This document shows positions 24,664 through 32,519 of a DNA stretch of 49,652 bases, one piece after another. How positions within the stretch are numbered: position 1 is the stretch's first letter; every line of letters starts with the position of its first letter. The stretch covers positions 1 to 49,652 of the forward strand of contig MKSW01000022.1 in NCBI GenBank assembly GCA_001897425.1. The letters are read 5' to 3'. The translations under genes were made by a program, and so were the position numbers. Below the pieces are notes generated by a model. The model ran no database searches, was not told where the DNA came from, and worked only from the letters and a program-made list of their open reading frames with translations. This DNA comes from Actinobacteria bacterium 69-20 (lineage in GTDB: Bacteria > Actinomycetota > Actinomycetes > Mycobacteriales > Nakamurellaceae).

Positions 24664-24679
24664 CGCGTCATAGCGCGCT
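24662..24679 (+). terminator. Small hairpin after the PAAR-like gene
   Basis: AGCGCG (24662-24667) pairs with CGCGCT (24674-24679) around TCATAG and is followed by TTTGTT, a weak intrinsic terminator layout that would partly separate the tip gene from the sheath transcript. Confidence 0.45.
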
Positions 24680-24682
24680 TTG

Positions 24683-24767
24683 TTGAAAATCTGTCACGAA
24701 ATAGACGTAGGGCTATTCCCTCTTGCCGCTGCGAGTGACATGATCGCTGGGAGTCACTCTTCGTGAC
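24683..24767 (+). promoter_or_regulatory. Sheath-gene leader with promoter-like box and repeated GTCAC/GTGAC half-sites
   Basis: A TTGAAA (24683-24688) could be a -35, but its best -10 (TAGGGC at 24708) is 19 bp away and weak. Downstream, GAGTGAC (24733-24739) pairs with GTCACTC (24753-24759), while GTCAC (24753-24757) can alternatively pair with GTGAC (24763-24767). A further GTCAC is at 24693-24697. The arrangement suits either a repressor operator or two mutually exclusive RNA hairpins controlling the structural genes. Confidence 0.45.
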
Positions 24768-24797
24768 ACCTCCAGGTTGCAATCCGTAGGAGCGGGA

Positions 24798-26372
24798 ATG
24801 CCAAACTATGCCGCACCAGGCGTATACGTCGAGGAAGTTCCGTCGTCCGAAAAGTCGTTGACCGCGGCGCCGACCGCGATCGCCGCTTTCGTCGGGTTCA
24901 CCGAGAAGGCGCCGACGGACGATCCGAACGATCCGGAGGGTCTTGCCCCCCGCCTCGTCACCAGCTGGACCCAGTACGAACAGCTCTACGGCAGCTTCTG
25001 CGCGGGTGCCGTGCTGCCGCTGTCGGTCTACGGATACTTCGCGAACGGCGGCTCGATCGCCTACATCGTGCGGATCCCCAACACCGCGCCGTCCGGCCAG
25101 CCGTCGCGCCTCGAACTGCCCGCGCCGGACCGCGCACTCGGCCTGCCGATCGCGGTGGAGAGCATCGAGCCGGATGCCGACATCTCCATCGTCGTCGAGA
25201 CCAACGAAGATGCCGGCGGCGCCGATGACGAGCCGAACCCGTTCAACATCACGGTCCGTTCCGGCGGGACCGAGGTCGAATCCTTCGAGAACCTGACCCT
25301 CGGCAAGGGCGACCGCAACGCCGCAACGGTGATCAACAAGACGTCCACCAAGATCAAGGTTGAGGTCCTGCTGGACGAGACGGCCGATCTCGCCGGCCAG
25401 ATCGAGATCGTCAAGCCGGGCATTTACTCGCTGGCCAAGGCCGCGCCGACGCCGGTGCCGGTCAACGGCCGCAAGTTCGCCGGTTCTGCCTCGGCACGCC
25501 AGGGCATCAACGGCCTTGCCGTCGCGGAGGACGTCACCATGGTGATCGTCCCGGATCTCGTCACCGCCGCCACCAAGGAGGACGGCTCGATCGACCTCGG
25601 CCTGTGGAAGTCGGTGCAGACCACGCTGATCAGCCATTGCGAGCAGAACGGCAACCGCATGGCGGTGCTCGACTCCCCGCCCGGAATGAACCCGCAGCAG
25701 GTCAAGGAATGGCGCAGCGATGTGGCCATGTACGACTCCGCCTTCGCCGCGTTCTACTACCCGTGGATCAAGGTCGAGAACCCGATCGGCACCAACGGCG
25801 ACGCCGAGGTGGTCATCCCGCCGAGCGGCCACGTCGCCGGCGTGTGGGCCCGCACCGACGACACCCGCGGGGTGTGGAAGGCGCCGGCCAACGACACCAT
25901 CCGCGGCGTCCTGGATGTCGAGTACGCCGTCACCCAGAACGAGCAGGGCCTGCTCAACCCCATGGGCATCAACTGCATTCGCCCGTTCGGCACCCGCGGC
26001 ATCCGCATCTGGGGTGCGCGCACCCTGTCGTCCGATTCGGATTGGCGCTACATCAACGTGCGCCGGCTGTTCAACATGATCGAGACGACGGTGGCGCAGG
26101 GAACCCAGTACGCCGTCTTCGAGCCGAACGACATGAAGCTGTGGGAAGGCGTCAAGCGCACGCTCGACGGGTTCCTTCGTGGACTGTGGAGCCTGGGTGC
26201 CCTGTTCGGCGCCTCCGCCGATCAGGCCTACTACGTCAAGTGCGACGCCGAGACCAACCCACCGGAATCCATCGACCAGGGCCTGATGGTGTGCGAGGTC
26301 GGTATCGCTCCGGTCAAACCGGCCGAGTTCGTCGTCTTCCGCATCGCCCAACACAAGCAGACCGCGAGCTGA
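24798..26372 (+). CDS. Contractile injection system tail sheath protein
   Basis: The sheath surrounds the inner tube and contracts to drive it through a target membrane. The 524-residue protein starts M-P-N-Y-A-A-P-G-V-Y-V-E-E-V-P-S, the classic sheath N-terminus, continues I-A-A-F-V-G-F-T-E-K-A-P, and ends with the conserved sheath C-terminal region (W-R-Y-I-N-V-R-R-L-F-N-M-I-E, then F-E-P-N-D-M-K-L-W). Start ATG 24798 has GGAG upstream. The region between (about residues 110-250) is the variable surface domain. It is the second gene of the cluster, followed 47 bp later by the first tube gene. Confidence 0.96.
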   Translation: MPNYAAPGVYVEEVPSSEKSLTAAPTAIAAFVGFTEKAPTDDPNDPEGLAPRLVTSWTQYEQLYGSFCAGAVLPLSVYGYFANGGSIAYIVRIPNTAPSGQPSRLELPAPDRALGLPIAVESIEPDADISIVVETNEDAGGADDEPNPFNITVRSGGTEVESFENLTLGKGDRNAATVINKTSTKIKVEVLLDETADLAGQIEIVKPGIYSLAKAAPTPVPVNGRKFAGSASARQGINGLAVAEDVTMVIVPDLVTAATKEDGSIDLGLWKSVQTTLISHCEQNGNRMAVLDSPPGMNPQQVKEWRSDVAMYDSAFAAFYYPWIKVENPIGTNGDAEVVIPPSGHVAGVWARTDDTRGVWKAPANDTIRGVLDVEYAVTQNEQGLLNPMGINCIRPFGTRGIRIWGARTLSSDSDWRYINVRRLFNMIETTVAQGTQYAVFEPNDMKLWEGVKRTLDGFLRGLWSLGALFGASADQAYYVKCDAETNPPESIDQGLMVCEVGIAPVKPAEFVVFRIAQHKQTAS

Positions 26373-26419
26373 CGGACCGGCTCGTCTTCCGACTGGCACG
26401 CACATAAGGAGCGCAACAC

Positions 26420-26896
26420 ATGCCCAACTTCCTGCAGGAAGACACCCTGATCGCCCAGAACTTCTTCCTGGAGATCAAGGGCGAGATCATCACCTACCTC
26501 TCCGGCGTGTCCGGCTTGGACATTGCGATGGAGGTCGCCGAGGTGGTCCAGGCGGCGCCGGACGGCAAGAAGGTGATCCGAAAGATGCTCGGCACCCACA
26601 TCAAGCCGCCGGACCTTTCGCTGACCCGAGTGGCCCCGACGGACATGGGGAAGGACGCCATGTGGGGCTGGTTCAACGAGATCTATAACAAGGGCATGCC
26701 GGTGGGGAACCGCGGGTCGGAGCGCAAGGACGGCTCCATCGTGATCTACGACTCCACCGGTGCCGAGGTCGCGCGGTTCAACTTCTACAACGGCTGGCCG
26801 TCGAAGATCGCCACGGACCAGCTGTCGGTGGACTCCAACGACCCCGTCAAGGAGACCATCACCCTGACGATCGAACGGCTTGAGCGCACGAAGTGA
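26420..26896 (+). CDS. CIS inner tube protein 1 (gp19-like)
   Basis: The 158-residue protein has the tube fold of the T4 gp19/Hcp-like family: N-F-F-L-E-I-K-G-E-I-I-T-Y-L-S-G-V-S-G-L near the start, then a loop with D-G-K-K-V-I-R-K-M-L-G-T-H-I-K-P-P-D and the closing beta strands F-N-F-Y-N-G-W-P-S-K-I. AAGGAG precedes ATG 26420. Its stop overlaps the next start (GTGA). It is the Afp1/Pvc1-type major tube or first tube variant. Confidence 0.94.
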   Translation: MPNFLQEDTLIAQNFFLEIKGEIITYLSGVSGLDIAMEVAEVVQAAPDGKKVIRKMLGTHIKPPDLSLTRVAPTDMGKDAMWGWFNEIYNKGMPVGNRGSERKDGSIVIYDSTGAEVARFNFYNGWPSKIATDQLSVDSNDPVKETITLTIERLERTK

Positions 26897-27384
26897 GTCT
26901 TCGCACCGAATACGAGTTCACGCTGCCCCGCGGCTATGTCGATGCCGCGGGCAGCGTGCATAAGAAGGGTGTCATGCGGCTGGCGACGGCCCGCGACGAG
27001 TTGGAGCCGCTGCGCCATCCGACCGTCTCCGGGCCGGACGATCCGCGACTCACGCTGATGATTCTCGCGCGCGTCGTCACCAAGCTCGGCGACGTCCCGA
27101 TGATCACGGTCAATGAGATCGAGGGGTTGTTCGCCGCGGACCTCGCCTTCCTGCAAGACTTCTACGGGGTGATCAACTTCGGCACCCAGGAGGAGTACGA
27201 GGCGTTGCTGGCGGCGCAGGCCGAGGCGGGCCCGGTCGTCGGGGAGCGACCGGACACCGACGGTGTTGCCCGCGAGACCGAGGATTCCGGCGCCGGTGAC
27301 GGGGAGGCTGAGAGCAGCGACGTCGCCGAGCCCGGTCCGGCGGTGCGGACGCGGGTGCAGGAAGTCCCCCGCAGTAAGAACTGA
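26893..27384 (+). CDS. Phage tail assembly chaperone-like protein
   Basis: The 163-residue product starts at GTG 26893, overlapping the tube stop. The first 100 residues (T-E-Y-E-F-T-L-P-R-G-Y, K-K-G-V-M-R-L-A-T-A-R-D-E-L, then L-F-A-A-D-L-A-F-L-Q-D-F-Y-G) match the gpE/gp41-type tail assembly chaperones of phage tails and contractile systems. The last 60 residues form an acidic disordered tail. It would keep tube or measure protein soluble before assembly. Confidence 0.82.
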   Translation: MSLRTEYEFTLPRGYVDAAGSVHKKGVMRLATARDELEPLRHPTVSGPDDPRLTLMILARVVTKLGDVPMITVNEIEGLFAADLAFLQDFYGVINFGTQEEYEALLAAQAEAGPVVGERPDTDGVARETEDSGAGDGEAESSDVAEPGPAVRTRVQEVPRSKN

Positions 27385-27435
27385 GCGGGCGGCGGGTGCG
27401 GTGGCAACCGATGCGGCCGCGGGGAAAGCACAGCG

Positions 27436-27609
27436 GTGAAGCGATATCCGGTCGATGCGTTGTGGCAGGAGATTGCGTATCTGGCGTACCACCTGCATTG
27501 GCCGCTCGACGACATCCTCGATCTCGAGCACATGGATCGGGTGACGCTGATCCGGGCGGTCGTGTCGTTGAACCAGCGAGCATGGGAGGCTGCGCGTGAC
27601 TTCGCCTAG
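27436..27609 (+). CDS. 57-aa small CIS protein (DUF6760-like)
   Basis: This short gene starts at GTG 27436 and ends at TAG 27607-27609, overlapping the second tube gene by 14 bp. The peptide V-K-R-Y-P-V-D-A-L-W-Q-E-I-A-Y-L-A-Y-H-L continues H-W-P-L-D-D-I-L-D-L-E-H and ends in an amphipathic helix. This matches the small proteins found at this place in actinobacterial and cyanobacterial contractile systems and recalls the second tail-assembly chaperone (GT-like) of phages. Its position after the chaperone supports that role. Confidence 0.75.
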   Translation: MKRYPVDALWQEIAYLAYHLHWPLDDILDLEHMDRVTLIRAVVSLNQRAWEAARDFA

Positions 27610-28075
27610 TCAACTCACGCCGCTCGGCGGCGACGGCCAGGTCGGCAGTAACTTCCTACTCGAGGTCGACGGCGTCGAGATCGGCATGTTCGCCTCCGTG
27701 TCCGGCCTGCAGGTCTCCGTGCAGACGGAGGACCTTGTCGAGGGCGGCCAGAACGGTTACGCCCGAAAGCTTCCCGGCCGCATGGAGTGGCCGAACATCG
27801 TGCTCTCGCGCGGGCTTATCCAGTCGGACAACCTCTTCGACTGGTTCTCCAAGACCTCCGGCGAAGGATTCGCCGCCGCCGGCAACAAGCTCAAGCGGTG
27901 CACCGGTGCCATCACGGCCATCGGGTCCGACGGCTCCCGGATGCGGTCCTGGAACCTCACCGGCTGCTTCCCCGTGCGCTGGAAGGGCCCCGACTTCAAC
28001 GTCACGAGTAGCGACGCGATCTCCGAGGAGCTGGAGATCGCCCACGAGGGATTCCGCAGCTCCACGCAGGCGTAA
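27596..28075 (+). CDS. CIS inner tube protein 2
   Basis: The 159-residue second tube paralog reads S-N-F-L-L-E-V-D-G-V-E-I-G-M-F-A-S-V-S-G-L-Q, close to the first tube but with a longer N-terminus. W-F-S-K-T-S-G-E-G-F and A-I-S-E-E-L-E-I-A-H-E-G-F mark the strand-helix core and the end. In eCIS particles a second tube protein (Afp5-type) forms the ring that joins tube to baseplate. Start GTG 27596 has GGGAGG upstream. Confidence 0.93.
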   Translation: MTSPSQLTPLGGDGQVGSNFLLEVDGVEIGMFASVSGLQVSVQTEDLVEGGQNGYARKLPGRMEWPNIVLSRGLIQSDNLFDWFSKTSGEGFAAAGNKLKRCTGAITAIGSDGSRMRSWNLTGCFPVRWKGPDFNVTSSDAISEELEIAHEGFRSSTQA

Positions 28076-28078
28076 ATC

Positions 28079-31000
28079 ATGGCTGCCGATCAGGGGGACG
28101 CCCGGACCCGGTTGGGCCGGTCCGCCGCCGCGCGGTTCGTCCTGCGCCATCACCCCTCCGGGGGCGTCGCCCGGACGCCCGGCATCGGTATCGTCGCCAG
28201 CGCCGCCCGACGATTCGCTGCCGGTGTCGCCCGCCCCGTCGAGATCCGCCGGCAACTCGCCGGCCCCGGCGAGATCCGGCCCCGCGGCTACGAGCCCGTG
28301 AGTGCCCCCCCGCGCTGGTGGGTCCCTGTCGAGCACGGGCCGACGCATGCACCCGCGCATACGCCCGCACCGGCACACGCCTCCGCGCCGGCACAGACAT
28401 CTCCGGCATTCACCGCTGCCGCCGCGGCGCCAGTGGCTACCCCGGCCTCGACGCCTGCCCCTACACATGCACCGGTGCTAGCGCGCACAATCGCCTCGGC
28501 CACGATGCCCCCGTCCGCCGCGGTGCCCACGCCGACCGCGACGCCAGCCGCGGCGCACGCGCCCGACCTCCGCTCCTGGGGTACGACCGCCGCGTCGATC
28601 GCCAGCACCCCACTTCCCGCGCGCGGCCTGCCCCGCGCCGCCCGGCTCGTTCCCACCGAGAAGACGTACTCCCCAGGCGGTTTCGCCGCCACTATGAGGG
28701 GTGCCCCGATCCCCGTGCGCCGCATGAAGGAGGTCGTCGGCGCCGGCGCCATGACCGGCGTCGGCGCCAGGCTGCAGCCGCCAACCCAACCCCATGCGCA
28801 GCCATCAACGCCAACGCACACACAATCGCCGACCCAGCAGCCGACCCACACGCCCGGCCAGTCGCACGGCCCGGCGAGCACGCAGCCGCACACCGCTGCG
28901 GCCCGGCACGGTTCAGCGGAACCGCCGGGGGTGCCTCCGGGGAGCGGCTCGGCGCACCGGCCGGATGCGGCTGGCGCTGCTCCCCGTATCGCGTCGGCTG
29001 GGCAAACGGTGCCTACCGGGCCTGCAGCGTCCGCAGCGGCCACTCGGTCCGCAGCGGCCACTCAGTCTGCAGTGCCCACTCCACCCGCAGCGCTCACGAG
29101 GCCAGCGGCGGCGACCCCAGCCGGCGCACCCGCAGCGCCCCTAGCGCCTACCCCACCCGCAGGGCTAACCCCGCCCGGCACGTGGCCCGCGTCGACCGGT
29201 CGTTCCACGCGGGCCGCCGTCCGACCACCGAGCCGCGTGAGTCTGCTCCGGCGCGCCTGGGCGGGCGACAGCGGATTCGTCGGACGCCGTGCGCAGATCT
29301 GGCCACCGGCACCGGCCACCGAGCCCCGACCGACCGTGCGCCCCGCGCCGGCTGCGAGCCCCACACGGATCGCAGGATCCGCATCGCCTGCGAGCCCCGC
29401 ACCGACGGCAACGACCGCAAACTCCGCATCGGCGCCTACCCCGACGTCCATCCCGGCCGCACCCACCCCGACGTCCGCGACGTTGCGCCGGTCGCCCGTC
29501 GCGCAGCAACCGAGCCCCCAGAAACCCACCGCGCAGCAACCCGCGGCACAGCAACCCAGCGTGCCCGCACCGACGCCAGCGACCCCCGGCTCGATGCCCG
29601 CCATGTCGCTGCCAGGCGTCTCGCCGAGATCGCTCAGTCATCCCGCCGGAGTTCCCGCCGGTACTCTAGGCGATGCTCAGCCCCCCGCCACGAACGCCGT
29701 TCCGGGCCTAGGCCGAACCGCCGTGGCCGGCACTTCCACGAGTTCTCCTCTGGCGCCTCCTTCCCCGGCGAACGCGTCGAATCCATCGAATCCATCGATG
29801 CCCACGACTCTGGCACAGACCTCCGACAGTGCTCTTGTTACTGCTGGCGCGGCGACATTCGGCCGTTCGTCCCTCCGCACTTCGGTACGCCTACCGGCCC
29901 AGCTGGTGAACGTCATCGTCCGTCGTCAGTTTCGGCCGAATCTGGCCGTCCCGTCCGCACTGCCGCGCGTCGGCACGGCGCTGCCGAGCCCCAGACCTGC
30001 GCAGACAGCGTGGCGAGCCCCGGACGTCGTCCGGACGCGCAATGTCACGGACGCCGCGCCCCGCCCGGCTTTGCTACCTGGGTCGCGGCGCATCGCGGAT
30101 ACCCAGCCGCGGGCATCCGCATCGATCCTGAGATCCGTTGCGACGCCGACATCGCAAGCGCGCATGACGCCCGAGCCGGCTTCGCGCGCAAGGATCTCGG
30201 GCGAAGCTAGGACCGGCGCGCTGCCCGGCGCCCCTACCTATGCCCCGATCCCCGACGCGCAGATCGGCGCCGTCGCAACGTCTCTCGACCGCGCCCCGGG
30301 CAGCATCATCCGCCGATACCGCGCCGCTGTCGGGGACAGCCCACCCGCTTCATCGGCATCGGCGTCCTCTCGGGGTCGCGTCTCGGCACCGAGCATGGCA
30401 CTGGGCGCGGCCCTGACCGCCACGCCGAGCCCGTCCATGCGCACGGCGCTCGCGTCCCCGAGCGCGATCCGGCCGAGGCGGATCGATGACGTTCCCAGGC
30501 CTCCCGCAGGGCCAGCACGCAGTACGAGCCCACGCGAACCAGTCGTGCTCCGCTCCCCACAGCGCGGCAACGCGCCGAGCACCGTGGTGAGCACCGCGGT
30601 GAGCATCCATGACCGCGCTCCGGGCGGCATCATCCGCCGTTACCGCGCAACAATCGGAGCTGGCTCACCGGCCTCATCGACACCCGCTTACTCGCGAGAT
30701 CCCGACGCAGCACAGCGACCGGCACTAGGCCCGATCATGCGCGCAGCACTCTTATCCCCGAGCGCAATCCGGCCGAGCCGGATCGACGACGTTCCCCGGC
30801 CCCCCGCAGGACCGGGCCACAGATCGATGCCACGCGGCCCCGTCATCCGCCGTTCGATGGCCATCCCGGCAACAGGCCGAGCGACAAGCACTACTGCGCC
30901 GCTGCGCCCGGGCGCCGTGGGCAAGGCCGTCACGTCGTCGACTCACTCTGCGCAGCAGCGAATGTCGTCATATTCGATGTCGCCTCGCGGCGCCACCATC

Positions 31001-31609
31001 AGTCCCGCGACGCGGTCGTTGCTAGCCGACGGCGCACCGCGTATTGCCACGCTGCCGCTCATGCCGCAGCCCGATCAGCCATCGAACGCCCCAGTCCCAG
31101 CCACGTCCCGGGGAGCCATCCGCCCGTCCGCCCTCGACCTCATCCGATCGGCCAAACCCGCTCCACCGCTGGGTCTTCCGGTGCCTTCGCCGCCGCCCAC
31201 CGCTGTCGGTGCCGCCGACGAGCAGGTCATCCGGCGCTGGGCCGACGGGAAGGTGCCCGGCCGGTCGGCCACCAGCGGACCCGGACGGACCCCGATGCTC
31301 GGCGCGCACCGGGGCCCCGCGCAACCCGGCCCCGCCCCTGCCGCGACCCCACCCGCCATGATCGGAACACACCGGGGTCCCGCGGGCCCCGCACAACCCG
31401 CCCCTGCCGCGACCCCCGTCGAGAATCCCCAGAACGCTGTCGTTGCAGAATCTCCGGCCGTTCCACCTGCCCATCCCACCCCCGTCCAGTCGCAACTGAC
31501 CTCGCGGGAATGGGACGCGCTCGTCGATGAGGTAACCCGCCGGATCGAGGACCGTATCGCGGTCGAACTCACCCGGCGCGGCCGCCGCTTCATCCCGCGG
31601 ACCATGTGA
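28079..31609 (+). CDS. Giant Pro/Ala/Thr-rich disordered CIS-associated protein (1176 aa)
   Basis: The product sits between tube 2 and the LysM baseplate gene, the place of Afp6-type or cargo genes. It starts three bases after the tube stop. The N-terminal 60 residues are basic and partly helical (S-A-A-A-R-F-V-L-R-H-H-P). Residues about 75-1130 are low-complexity Pro/Ala/Thr/Ser/Arg with almost no hydrophobic core. Four [IV]-I-R-R-[YWS] motifs occur near 743-747, 851-855, 922-926 and 1050-1054. Two tandem repeats share R-A-P-G-x-I-I-R-R-Y-R-A and I-D-D-V-P-R-P-P-A-G-P. The final 37 residues form a helix with S-R-E-W-D-A-L-V-D-E-V, also present in the next small protein. The function is unknown. 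It could be cargo, a lumen-filling or a docking protein. A long helix, as expected of a tape measure, is not predicted. Confidence 0.8.
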   Translation: MAADQGDARTRLGRSAAARFVLRHHPSGGVARTPGIGIVASAARRFAAGVARPVEIRRQLAGPGEIRPRGYEPVSAPPRWWVPVEHGPTHAPAHTPAPAHASAPAQTSPAFTAAAAAPVATPASTPAPTHAPVLARTIASATMPPSAAVPTPTATPAAAHAPDLRSWGTTAASIASTPLPARGLPRAARLVPTEKTYSPGGFAATMRGAPIPVRRMKEVVGAGAMTGVGARLQPPTQPHAQPSTPTHTQSPTQQPTHTPGQSHGPASTQPHTAAARHGSAEPPGVPPGSGSAHRPDAAGAAPRIASAGQTVPTGPAASAAATRSAAATQSAVPTPPAALTRPAAATPAGAPAAPLAPTPPAGLTPPGTWPASTGRSTRAAVRPPSRVSLLRRAWAGDSGFVGRRAQIWPPAPATEPRPTVRPAPAASPTRIAGSASPASPAPTATTANSASAPTPTSIPAAPTPTSATLRRSPVAQQPSPQKPTAQQPAAQQPSVPAPTPATPGSMPAMSLPGVSPRSLSHPAGVPAGTLGDAQPPATNAVPGLGRTAVAGTSTSSPLAPPSPANASNPSNPSMPTTLAQTSDSALVTAGAATFGRSSLRTSVRLPAQLVNVIVRRQFRPNLAVPSALPRVGTALPSPRPAQTAWRAPDVVRTRNVTDAAPRPALLPGSRRIADTQPRASASILRSVATPTSQARMTPEPASRARISGEARTGALPGAPTYAPIPDAQIGAVATSLDRAPGSIIRRYRAAVGDSPPASSASASSRGRVSAPSMALGAALTATPSPSMRTALASPSAIRPRRIDDVPRPPAGPARSTSPREPVVLRSPQRGNAPSTVVSTAVSIHDRAPGGIIRRYRATIGAGSPASSTPAYSRDPDAAQRPALGPIMRAALLSPSAIRPSRIDDVPRPPAGPGHRSMPRGPVIRRSMAIPATGRATSTTAPLRPGAVGKAVTSSTHSAQQRMSSYSMSPRGATISPATRSLLADGAPRIATLPLMPQPDQPSNAPVPATSRGAIRPSALDLIRSAKPAPPLGLPVPSPPPTAVGAADEQVIRRWADGKVPGRSATSGPGRTPMLGAHRGPAQPGPAPAATPPAMIGTHRGPAGPAQPAPAATPVENPQNAVVAESPAVPPAHPTPVQSQLTSREWDALVDEVTRRIEDRIAVELTRRGRRFIPRTM
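30287..30862 (+). repeat. Two tandem repeats inside the giant CIS protein gene
   Basis: Two units (about 30287-30559 and 30611-30862) both encode D-R-A-P-G-x-I-I-R-R-Y-R-A, an alanine/serine stretch, then S-P-S-A-I-R-P-x-R-I-D-D-V-P and R-P-P-A-G-P. The DNA is also similar (GCCGAG, GACGTTCCC blocks), so the duplication is fairly recent. Confidence 0.8.
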
Positions 31610-31616
31610 GCGTGCC

Positions 31617-31790
31617 ATGACTCTTCCGACCAGCGCACTCGAAACCCCGCCCCGCGCCACCGATATCGCGGATTCGCTCACCAGCCGGGAATGGGACGAG
31701 CTCACGGACGAGGTGCTGCGCCGCCTCGAACGCCGGGTCACCGACGACCTCGCCCGCCGCGGCCGCCGAGCCAAGCCGAGGGTGTTATGA
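31617..31790 (+). CDS. 57-aa protein sharing the C-terminal helix of the giant CIS protein
   Basis: The gene runs from ATG 31617 to TGA 31788-31790, eight bases after the giant. The peptide is a short Ala/Thr/Pro head followed by L-T-S-R-E-W-D-E-L-T-D-E-V-L-R-R, L-E-R-R-V and a basic end A-R-R-G-R-R. The core is the same as the end of the preceding protein (L-T-S-R-E-W-D-A-L-V-D-E-V-T-R-R), so both may bind the same partner. No family is recognised. It may regulate or occupy the site on the baseplate used by the giant. Confidence 0.78.
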   Translation: MTLPTSALETPPRATDIADSLTSREWDELTDEVLRRLERRVTDDLARRGRRAKPRVL

Positions 31791-31859
31791 CATGAACGGC
31801 GAAGACATGAACGGCGAGAATACTTGTGTTGCAGGCATTATTCGCGAGAGGAGTGAACC

Positions 31860-32519
31860 ATGGCGCTGACCGACAAGGCCTACCTCATGATCGAGGGCAG
31901 CTCCGAGCGGATTCCGTGCATGTTCAACCCGTCCGAGCTGCAGATCAGCCGGTCGAACTCGTGGGATTCCCCGTCGCTGGCCGGCCAGGGCGTGCAGAAG
32001 GCGCGCTACACCGGCGCCGGCGCCGGATCGATGTCCTTGAACCTGACCTTCGACACCACCGACACCGGCAAGGCCGTCACCACGTACACCGGCAAGTTGA
32101 TGAAGCTGATGGACGTCGACCCCTCGCTGGGCGGCACGGATGAGCAGTCGAACAACGCCCGCCCGCCGTACGTCACGTTCCACTGGGGTGATCTGCATTC
32201 CTTCGAGGCGGTCGTCTCCAACCTGACGCTGCAGTTCACCTACTTCTCATCGACGGGAGTGCCGCTGCGGGCGAAGGTTTCGATGTCGCTGACGCAGTAC
32301 AAGCAGTCCAGCGCGTTTGGCCCGCAGAACCCGACGTCGGGCACGCCGCACCCGCACCGGGTGCATCGCGTTCAACCCGGTGAGACGTTGGATCGCATCT
32401 CCGCCCGCTACTACGGCGACCCCACCCGGTGGCGCCAGATCGCTTCTGCCAACGGCATTACCGATCCGCTTGCGGTGAGATCCGGTACCCTGCTGTCGAT
32501 TCCGCGGACCTCGATATGA
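31860..32519 (+). CDS. CIS baseplate protein with C-terminal LysM domain (Afp7-like)
   Basis: The 219-residue protein starts at ATG 31860 behind GAGAGGAG. The first 160 residues carry the gp53/Afp7-type baseplate fold: F-N-P-S-E-L-Q-I-S-R-S-N-S-W, then L-N-L-T-F-D-T-T-D-T-G-K, then P-P-Y-V-T-F-H-W-G. The last 50 residues form a LysM domain: H-R-V-Q-P-G-E-T-L-D-R-I-S-A-R-Y-Y-G-D. In related particles this clamps the tube to the spike. Its stop overlaps the VgrG-like start (ATGA). Confidence 0.94.
   Translation: MALTDKAYLMIEGSSERIPCMFNPSELQISRSNSWDSPSLAGQGVQKARYTGAGAGSMSLNLTFDTTDTGKAVTTYTGKLMKLMDVDPSLGGTDEQSNNARPPYVTFHWGDLHSFEAVVSNLTLQFTYFSSTGVPLRAKVSMSLTQYKQSSAFGPQNPTSGTPHPHRVHRVQPGETLDRISARYYGDPTRWRQIASANGITDPLAVRSGTLLSIPRTSI

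Noticed and set aside
28318-30210. A 630-codon open frame overlapping the giant CIS protein in another forward frame
   Set aside because: High-GC repetitive sequence leaves alternative frames open. The used frame joins the conserved C-terminal helix, spacing and start next to tube 2; the alternative has an Arg/His-rich shadow composition and no motif.
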